Source of the DNA: Cryobacterium frigoriphilum
GTDB taxonomy: Bacteria; Actinomycetota; Actinomycetes; Actinomycetales; Microbacteriaceae
Reading direction: 5' to 3'
NCBI RefSeq assembly: GCF_004403305.1
Contig: NZ_SOHE01000006.1
Location: 1 to 64,000 of the forward strand
Length of the DNA stretch: 64,000 bases
Part shown: in pieces, positions 58,098 through 64,000 of the stretch
Layout of the letters: every line of letters starts with the position of its first letter
Position numbering within the stretch: position 1 is the stretch's first letter
Notes under the pieces: generated by a model
The model's database searches: none
Told to the model about the DNA's origin: nothing
The model's input: the letters and a program-made list of their open reading frames with translations, nothing else
Translations under genes and position numbers: made by a program

Positions 58098-58754
58098 TCA
58101 GGCCTGCGTGGCCATCTCTGACGCGTCCCGGGTTGGAAGTGGCTTCTGAGCGGATGCCGGCCGCTTGATCGCGAAGAGCGGCATCGTGATGTTGACCATC
58201 GGCCCGATCAAGACGGCGAAGAGCACCGTGCCCACGCCGACATTGCCGCCGAGAGCCCAGCCGATGAGCAGCACAACGCCTTCGAGTCCCGTGCGCACGA
58301 TCCAGATCTTCCAGCCGGTGCGGCGGTGCAGCCCGGTCATCAGGCCGTCGCGCGGGCCGGGGCCGAAGTGCGCGCCGATGTAGAGACCGGTCGCGACCGC
58401 GAGCACGAGCAGCCCGACCGCGAAGAACGCGATGCGCAGGGGCAGGCCCTGCCCGGTCGGCACGAGCCACAGCCCCACGTCGGCCGCGAGGCCCACCAGA
58501 ATCGCGTTGAGGATGGTGCCGATGCCGGGCTTCTGCCGAATCGGAATCCACAGCAGCAGCACGACCGCGCTCGTGATGATCGTGATGAGACCGAATCCCC
58601 ACCCGGTGTGGTTGTCGATGCCCTGGGTCAGAACGTCCCACGGGGCCACGCCAATTTCGCCGCGCACGATCAGTGCGATGCCGATTCCGTACAGAAAGAG
58701 GCCAATCAGCAGTTGCGCGTAGCGGTAGGGGTAGCTCTGGGTCATAAGTGCCAT
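58098..58754 (-). CDS. YczE-like membrane protein
   Basis: A 218-residue membrane protein with about five helices: RYAQLLIGLFLYGIGIALIVRGEIGVAPWDVLTQGI, then GLITIITSAVVLLLWIPIRQKPGIGTILNAILVGLAAD. This is the YczE/BCR-YitT type. The divergent MocR-family gene is its known partner arrangement (yczR-yczE). Ligand unknown, possibly a vitamin B6 vitamer. Start taken at 58754; ATG 58745 is possible. Confidence 0.8.
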   Translation of the reverse strand: MALMTQSYPYRYAQLLIGLFLYGIGIALIVRGEIGVAPWDVLTQGIDNHTGWGFGLITIITSAVVLLLWIPIRQKPGIGTILNAILVGLAADVGLWLVPTGQGLPLRIAFFAVGLLVLAVATGLYIGAHFGPGPRDGLMTGLHRRTGWKIWIVRTGLEGVVLLIGWALGGNVGVGTVLFAVLIGPMVNITMPLFAIKRPASAQKPLPTRDASEMATQA

Positions 58755-58756
58755 CC

Positions 58757-58773
58757 AATGCCAGATTTGGACT
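58757..58773. promoter_or_regulatory. Operator candidate between yczE and mocR
   Basis: CCAA-TGCCAGA-TTTGG, an inverted repeat in the 53-bp divergent gap, with a second CCAATTTG at about 58788. MocR regulators generally bind repeats in such gaps. Confidence 0.35.
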
Positions 58774-58807
58774 GTTATCAAGTAGCCAATTTGCGTAGGG
58801 TGGTTTT

Positions 58808-60274
58808 ATGTCTCCGACTCCGCTCAGCGCCCGCGCCCTCGAGACGCTGCTGGGTGAGTGGCGCGGCGGCTCGAGCGCGTATGTTGGCCTGTCCGAGCGC
58901 ATCCGCCTGTTACTGCTCGATGGCCGCCTCGCGAGCCACACCCGGCTGCCAGCCGAGCGCGAGCTGGGCGAACGCCTCGGGGTCAGCCGCACGACCGTGA
59001 CCGCCGCCTACCGCGCCCTGCGCGGCGCCGGCTACCTGCAGAGCGTGCGCGGCTCCGGCAGCGTCGTCGCCCTCCCGGGAGCGCTCGCCCCGGCCGCCGA
59101 GCCAATCACCGGCATCCTCGATTTCAGTCAGGCCTCGATGCCGGCGCTGCCCGGGCTGACGGATGCCGCGGTCGCCGCCGCCGGGGACCTCTCCCGTCAC
59201 CTCGGCGGTTCCGGCTTCGACCCGGTCGGCATCCCCGAACTGCGCGAGGCGCTCGCCGAGCGCTACCGGGTGCGCGGCCTGCCCACCAGCGCCGACGAGA
59301 TCATGGTCACCCTCGGGGCCCAGCACGCGATCGCCCTGCTCGCCCGGGTGCTGATCAGCCGCGGCGACCGGGTGCTGATCGAAATGCCCACCTACCCGCA
59401 CGCCTATGAGGCCCTGCGCGCGGCCGGCGGCCGGCTCGTTCCGGTCAGCGTGGCGGCAGCGGATGAAGCGGGGCTGGCATCGGGAACGGCCCCCGGCTGG
59501 GACGAACCCGCCCTCCTGCAGGCCCTGCAGCGCAGCAATCCGGTGCTCGGCTACCTGATGCCCGACTTTCAGAACCCGACCGGGCAGAGCATGCCGATCG
59601 ATCAGCGCGAGCGGGTGATTGCGGCGGCCGCCGCTTCCGGAACCGTGCTGCTCGTCGACGAGACGATCGCCGAATTCGACATCGACCGGGCGGGCGAGTA
59701 TCCGCCGTTCGCCGCTCACGCCGAGGGTGCCCGCGAGGCCGGGGCCGTCGTCTCGATCGGCTCGGTTGGTAAATCGGTGTGGGGCGGCATCCGTATCGGC
59801 TGGATTCGTGCCGATCCCGCGCTGATTCGCCGACTCGTCGGGGCTCGTTCCTCGAACGACCTCGGCACTCCGCTGCTCGAGCAGCTGCTCGTGACCCGGC
59901 TGCTGCCCGAGATGCCCCAGATTCTCGCGCACCGCGCCCAGCAGCTGCGGGCAGGCCGCGACCATCTCGAGCGCCGGCTCGCCGAACGGTTCCCCAGCTG
60001 GAGCGTGCCGCACCCGGACGGCGGCATCACCGCGTGGGTGAACCTCGGGCAGCCGGTCAGTTCCCAGCTCGCGCTCGCGGCCCGCAACCACGGACTGCTC
60101 GTGACCGCCGGGCCGCGCTTCGGCATCGATGGGGCGTTCGAGCGGTTTCTGCGCCTGCCGTTCAGCCCGAACCCAGAGCAGATGGACCGGGCCGTGGATG
60201 CGCTCGGCCTCGCCTGGGAGTCGCTCGCGCGGCATCCGCTGCCCGAGACCGGCTTTCTCGCCGACGTCGTCTGA
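58808..60274 (+). CDS. MocR-type PLP-dependent GntR regulator (YczR-like)
   Basis: A 488-residue fusion of a GntR winged helix (~20-85: GLSERIRLLLLDGRLASHTRLPAERELGERLGVSRTTVTAAYRALRGAGYL) and a fold-type I aminotransferase domain (~110-480). YLMPDFQNPTG and the PLP lysine in SIGSVGKSVWGGIRIGW are intact, so it should bind PLP. It probably controls the divergent yczE gene according to a B6-derived or amino-acid signal. Confidence 0.9.
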   Translation: MSPTPLSARALETLLGEWRGGSSAYVGLSERIRLLLLDGRLASHTRLPAERELGERLGVSRTTVTAAYRALRGAGYLQSVRGSGSVVALPGALAPAAEPITGILDFSQASMPALPGLTDAAVAAAGDLSRHLGGSGFDPVGIPELREALAERYRVRGLPTSADEIMVTLGAQHAIALLARVLISRGDRVLIEMPTYPHAYEALRAAGGRLVPVSVAAADEAGLASGTAPGWDEPALLQALQRSNPVLGYLMPDFQNPTGQSMPIDQRERVIAAAAASGTVLLVDETIAEFDIDRAGEYPPFAAHAEGAREAGAVVSIGSVGKSVWGGIRIGWIRADPALIRRLVGARSSNDLGTPLLEQLLVTRLLPEMPQILAHRAQQLRAGRDHLERRLAERFPSWSVPHPDGGITAWVNLGQPVSSQLALAARNHGLLVTAGPRFGIDGAFERFLRLPFSPNPEQMDRAVDALGLAWESLARHPLPETGFLADVV

Positions 60275-60339
60275 CCCCGCTGAGGGATTCCCAGCCTCCA
60301 GGCCTGACTCCCCGCCGCTCGGACTGACAGACTGAGCGC

Positions 60340-63300
60340 GTGCATTTTCTCGCCGTGTTGAGCATGAAGAACAGGGCGCTCATCGCGCTCATCACCATCG
60401 TGGCCGCGGTCTTCGGCAGCCTTGCGCTGACGAGCCTGAAGCAGGAACTCATTCCCTCGCTGCAGCTGCCGCAGCTGCTCGTGTCGACCAGCTACCCGGG
60501 CGCGAGCCCCGAGGTCGTCAACGACGACGTGTCGACGCCGATCGAGACGGCGATCCAGGGCCTCGAAGGCCTCGAAACGACCACCACGACCAGCAGCACG
60601 AACGCCTCGCTCGTGAGTGCCACGTTCACCTACGGTACCGACCTGGTCAAGGCCGAATCCCGCATCAGCCAGGCCATCAACCGCATCAAGGCGACCCTGC
60701 CCGAGGACCTCGACCCGCAGGTGATCAGCGGCAGCATCGACGACTTCCCGGTGATCTCCCTCGCGGTTGCCGGCGGCGACAACGCGACCCTCGCCGACGA
60801 GTTGCGGCGCAGCGTGCTCGGCGACATCCGCGATGTCGACGGCGTGCGGGAGGCCGCCCTGGTCGGCGATGTCGGCCAGCGCGTCACCATCACCCCGAAC
60901 GTCGACGAACTCACCGCTCGGGGTTTGAGCACGCAGGCCATTCGAGACGCCCTGCAGCAGAACGGCTCACTGATTCCGGCCGGCGCCATCACCGAGGGCG
61001 ACACGACCCTCTCGGTGCAGGCGGGCAGCAAGCTCGGCTCGGTCGACGAGATCGCGGCGCTGCCGGTGATAGGCCCGGCTATCGGCACGACAGCGGCGAC
61101 GGATGGCGCGGCCGCAGCGGGTGCATCCGCTGCTGAAGCAGGCGCGGCCGCGGCCCCCGCTCTGACGACCATCGGCGACGTCGCCGCGGTCGCTCTCGTC
61201 GACAACCCCGTGCAGAGTGTGTCCCGGGTCAACGGCGAACCGGCCCTGACGATTGCCGTGACCAAGGTCCCCGCGGCGAACACGGTCGACGTCTCGACGG
61301 CCGTGCGTGACCTTCTGCCCCGGCTTGAAAGCGCCGTCGCCGGCACCACCTTCACGGTCGTCTTCGATCAGGCTCCCTTCATTCAGGAGTCCATCGACGC
61401 CCTCACTCAGGAGGGCATCCTCGGCCTGGTCTTCGCGGTGCTCGTGATTCTGGTCTTTTTGCTCTCGGTGCGGGCCACGCTGGTCACCGCGATCTCGATT
61501 CCGACCTCGGTGCTGATCACCTTCGTCGGCCTGCAAACCGTGGGTTATTCGCTCAACATCCTCACGCTCGGCGCGCTCACGATCGCCATCGGCCGGGTCG
61601 TCGACGACTCCATCGTCGTGATCGAGAACATCAAACGGCACCTTGTGGCCGGCTCCGACCGCGCCGCGACCATCATCTCGGCGGTGCGCGAGGTTGCCGG
61701 TGCGATCACGGCGTCGACCATCACGACGGTCACGGTGTTTCTGCCGATCTCGTTCGTGGGCGGCTCGACCGGGGAGCTGTTTCGCCCCTTCGCCCTGACC
61801 GTGACGATCGCGCTGCTCGCCTCGCTTCTGGTCGCGCTGACGATCGTGCCGGTGCTCGCGTACTGGTTCCTCCGGGCGCCGAAACCCGCCGCGAACCCGC
61901 AGGGCACCGAGCTCGGGGCATCCGCTACCGCCGAACCGACCCCAGACCGGGCCCCAGACCGGGCCCCCGACCGGGCCCCCGAACTGGCCGAAAACCCGGG
62001 CCGGCTGCAGAAGGGCTACCTGCCGATCATCGGCTGGACCCTGCGGCACTTCGTCGCGACCCTGCTGCTGGCCGTGCTGGTGCTCGGCGGCACCGTCGCC
62101 CTGCTGCCCTTCATGAAGGTCAACTTTCTCGGCTCGACCGGCCAGGACACCTTCCGGGTCAGCCAGGTGCTGCCCGTCGGAACGAGCCTCGCGGCGCAGG
62201 ATGCGGCATCCGTCGCCGTCGACGACACCCTGCGCGGCCTCGACGGGGTCAGCATCGTTCAGGTCTCGATCGGCGGCAGCAACCTGCAGAGCGCGTTCCG
62301 CGGCGGCGCCCCCTCGACGAGCACGGTCAGCTACTCGGTGACCACCGACGACAGCGTCGATGCCGACACCGTGCAGGACCGCGCGCGCACCGAGCTGAAC
62401 GCCCTCGACGGCGCCGGCGAAATCACGATCGCCGCCTCCGACGGGTTCGGATCCAGCTCCGACATCGAAATCAACGTGACCGCGCAAACGGATGCCGACC
62501 TGCAGGTCGCCGCCGACGATATCCTCGCCGCGGTGTCGGGCCTCGACGCCATCGAGCAGAGCACCAGTAATCTCGCGGCCTCGCGGCCGTACCTCGCAGT
62601 GACGGTCGACCGCGCCGCCGCCGCCGAGGCCGGCCTCAGCGAGCTCGCCCTCGGCACCCTCGTCTCGCAGGCCATGCAGCCGAGCGTGATCGGGTCGATC
62701 GTCATCGACGAGCGCTCGCTGTCGGTGTATCTGCAGGCGGATGCCCCGCCCGCCACGACGGCCGAGCTCGCCGCCCTGCCCATCACCACCCGCACGGGCA
62801 CCGTCGCCCTCAGCGCGTTGGCGACCGTGGCCCAGGTCGACGGGCCGTCGAACCTCACGACCACGAAGGGGCTGCGCACCGCGACGGTGTCGGCGACGCC
62901 GTCGAGCGACGACCTCGGCACCGCGAACGCCGAGATCACCGCGGCCCTCGCCGACACCCCGCTGCCGTCCGGCGCTAGTGCTGAGCTCGGCGGCGTCAGT
63001 GCCGACCAGACCGAGGCCTTCGAACAACTCGGCATCGCGATGCTCGTGGCCATTCTCATCGTCTACATCGTGATGGTCGCCACGTTCCGCTCGCTGCTGC
63101 AACCGCTGTTGCTGCTCGTCTCGGTGCCGTTCGCGGCGACCGGCGCGATCGCGCTGCAGGTGATCACCGGCATCCCACTCGGCGTGCCCTCACTGATCGG
63201 CGTGCTGATGCTGATCGGAATCGTCGTGACGAACGCGATCGTGCTCGTCGACCTCGTCAACCAGTACCGGCGGCGCGGCCAGTCCGTGCACGACGCGCTC

Positions 63301-63570
63301 GTGAACGGTGCGAGTCGACGCCTGCGCCCCATTCTGATGACGGCGCTCGCCACGATCTTCGCGCTGCTGCCGATGGCGGTCGGCCTCACCGGGCAGGGCG
63401 GCTTCATCTCGCAGCCGCTCGCGCTCGTGGTGATCGGCGGCCTGGTCTCGTCGACGCTGCTCACCCTCGTGGTACTGCCGGTGCTCTACTTCGTCGTGGA
63501 GTCCCCGCGTGAGCGTCGTGCGCTGGCCCGCGGCCGCACGCACCCCGCATCCGCTACCCGCGCCATGTGA
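60340..63570 (+). CDS. RND family exporter (HAE/SwrC-like)
   Basis: A 1076-residue RND transporter with 12 helices and two large extracellular loops, each repeat beginning with a helix (ALIALITIVAAVFGSLAL; FVATLLLAVLVLGGTVALL). Helix 4 has the proton-relay Asp pair in GRVVDDSIVVIENI, and the second half has IVVTNAIVLVDLVNQYRRRG. Close in type to Bacillus SwrC/YerP. An Ala-rich insert (~255-275) and a PDRA repeat (DRAP units, ~530-545) are in loops. No adaptor or outer channel gene is adjacent, as expected for a Gram-positive. GTG start at 60340. Confidence 0.9.
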   Translation: MHFLAVLSMKNRALIALITIVAAVFGSLALTSLKQELIPSLQLPQLLVSTSYPGASPEVVNDDVSTPIETAIQGLEGLETTTTTSSTNASLVSATFTYGTDLVKAESRISQAINRIKATLPEDLDPQVISGSIDDFPVISLAVAGGDNATLADELRRSVLGDIRDVDGVREAALVGDVGQRVTITPNVDELTARGLSTQAIRDALQQNGSLIPAGAITEGDTTLSVQAGSKLGSVDEIAALPVIGPAIGTTAATDGAAAAGASAAEAGAAAAPALTTIGDVAAVALVDNPVQSVSRVNGEPALTIAVTKVPAANTVDVSTAVRDLLPRLESAVAGTTFTVVFDQAPFIQESIDALTQEGILGLVFAVLVILVFLLSVRATLVTAISIPTSVLITFVGLQTVGYSLNILTLGALTIAIGRVVDDSIVVIENIKRHLVAGSDRAATIISAVREVAGAITASTITTVTVFLPISFVGGSTGELFRPFALTVTIALLASLLVALTIVPVLAYWFLRAPKPAANPQGTELGASATAEPTPDRAPDRAPDRAPELAENPGRLQKGYLPIIGWTLRHFVATLLLAVLVLGGTVALLPFMKVNFLGSTGQDTFRVSQVLPVGTSLAAQDAASVAVDDTLRGLDGVSIVQVSIGGSNLQSAFRGGAPSTSTVSYSVTTDDSVDADTVQDRARTELNALDGAGEITIAASDGFGSSSDIEINVTAQTDADLQVAADDILAAVSGLDAIEQSTSNLAASRPYLAVTVDRAAAAEAGLSELALGTLVSQAMQPSVIGSIVIDERSLSVYLQADAPPATTAELAALPITTRTGTVALSALATVAQVDGPSNLTTTKGLRTATVSATPSSDDLGTANAEITAALADTPLPSGASAELGGVSADQTEAFEQLGIAMLVAILIVYIVMVATFRSLLQPLLLLVSVPFAATGAIALQVITGIPLGVPSLIGVLMLIGIVVTNAIVLVDLVNQYRRRGQSVHDALVNGASRRLRPILMTALATIFALLPMAVGLTGQGGFISQPLALVVIGGLVSSTLLTLVVLPVLYFVVESPRERRALARGRTHPASATRAM

Positions 63571-63579
63571 GGAAAGCGC

Positions 63580-64000
63580 TCACTCGCGGGGAGTGGCGGT
63601 GAGTGGGCCCGCGGTCACGAGTTCGGTGGTGAGGTCGTCGCAGCCGTCGATCTCGTTTGGCGTGGCCACGGCCCGCGACGTGTCCCAGTAAGGCGGGGTC
63701 ACGGCGAGCTCGGCCACGGGCACGATCGGGCAGTCGTAGACGCCGGCCTGGCGCAGGTGCAGCAGGCTATAAGCGGATGCTCCGATCGGCATGTCGACGA
63801 CGGCCTCCGCCTGCCCCGCCCCGGCGTCACGGCCGGCCGAGGCGCCAATTCCCGTCTCGGTGATCGAGCTCACGAGCTGCACCTGCGGGTAGCCCGTCAG
63901 GGTGCAGGCCGTGTCGCTCGTGTTGGTCAGCTGCAGGTTCCAGTAGAACTGGCTCATGCCGCTCTCCATCGGCCGAGATTCGAGGGCGAACTCGAGCTGG
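63580..64000 (-). CDS. DUF4232-like protein, N-terminus beyond the window
   Basis: The last ~140 residues of a protein whose start lies past position 64000; the frame is open to the edge. FYWNLQLTNTSDTACTLTGYPQVQLV and GASAYSLLHLRQAGVYDCPIV match DUF4232, a beta-sandwich usually in secreted or lipid-anchored actinobacterial proteins. The two cysteines (TACTL, DDL-flanking C) could form a disulfide. Function unknown. Confidence 0.75.
   Translation of the reverse strand, partial: QLEFALESRPMESGMSQFYWNLQLTNTSDTACTLTGYPQVQLVSSITETGIGASAGRDAGAGQAEAVVDMPIGASAYSLLHLRQAGVYDCPIVPVAELAVTPPYWDTSRAVATPNEIDGCDDLTTELVTAGPLTATPRE

Overview
The window is high-GC actinobacterial chromosome. The gene content points to the family Microbacteriaceae: DUF3073 downstream of purM, a sterol-carrier-family protein divergent from purD, paired crcB genes, and many GTG/TTG starts with ATGA overlaps. 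The family assignment is inference from gene content, not a computed placement. The window opens on the last ~41 nt of a 5S rRNA and its terminator and ends inside a DUF4232-type gene. It encodes about 57 proteins. I see no tRNA gene, CRISPR array, transposase, integrase or phage gene.

Layout. 0.1-4.1 kb: GNAT acetyltransferase, EamA exporter, chorismate mutase, SDR, DUF559-like nuclease-fold protein. 4.2-8.4 kb: purL and an acyl-CoA ligase. 8.6-10.7 kb: a two-gene FAD oxidoreductase/phosphonatase-like unit. 10.8-13.8 kb: DUF3817 protein and a TetR/MFS-efflux pair. 13.8-25.6 kb: the most coherent accessory block, three operons around one LysR gene. They encode a glutaryl-CoA dehydrogenase, a class III CoA-transferase, a second GCDH-like dehydrogenase without the carboxylate-binding residues, MaoC hydratase, SDR, thiolase, thioesterase, and a tripartite tricarboxylate (Tct) transporter with two paralogous binding proteins. 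The parts form a complete route from an imported C5 dicarboxylate (best guess glutarate) through crotonyl-CoA to acetyl-CoA. The same 30-bp bipartite element, GGTATCAAT-N14-(G/A)TATTGG, precedes all three operons. 25.7-28.4 kb: EamA exporter and an ECF42-type sigma factor with its DGPF/YCII partner. 28.5-38.4 kb: purQ-purS, a kynA-amidohydrolase-kynU tryptophan-to-anthranilate operon, TetR, two VOC proteins, purC, purD, SCP-like protein. 38.6-43.9 kb: a 1771-residue secreted, membrane-anchored lamin-tail/metallophosphoesterase protein with a possible Pho box upstream. 44.4-49 kb: ribokinase, small membrane protein, purF, purM, DUF3073. 49-64 kb: flavoprotein, crcB pair plus KimA-like potassium importer, PadR/DUF4097 pair, CPBP-like protein, M20 peptidase, MerR-TipAS regulator, YczE/MocR pair, RND exporter, DUF4232 fragment.

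Seven genes of purine synthesis (purL, Q, S, C, D, F, M) lie in separate units, mostly minus strand except purF-purM.

The gaps between genes are unusual. At least two dispersed families of long inverted repeats, plus several single-copy ones, fill the short spaces between convergent, tandem and divergent genes. Two genes (kynU and a tetR) carry tandem duplications of their own 3' ends past the stop codon. Several proteins contain short in-frame tandem repeats. The likeliest undescribed biology here is (1) the LysR-centred dicarboxylate regulon with its shared operator, (2) the amidohydrolase lodged between kynA and kynU, a candidate non-canonical N-formylkynurenine formamidase, and (3) the intergenic inverted-repeat families.
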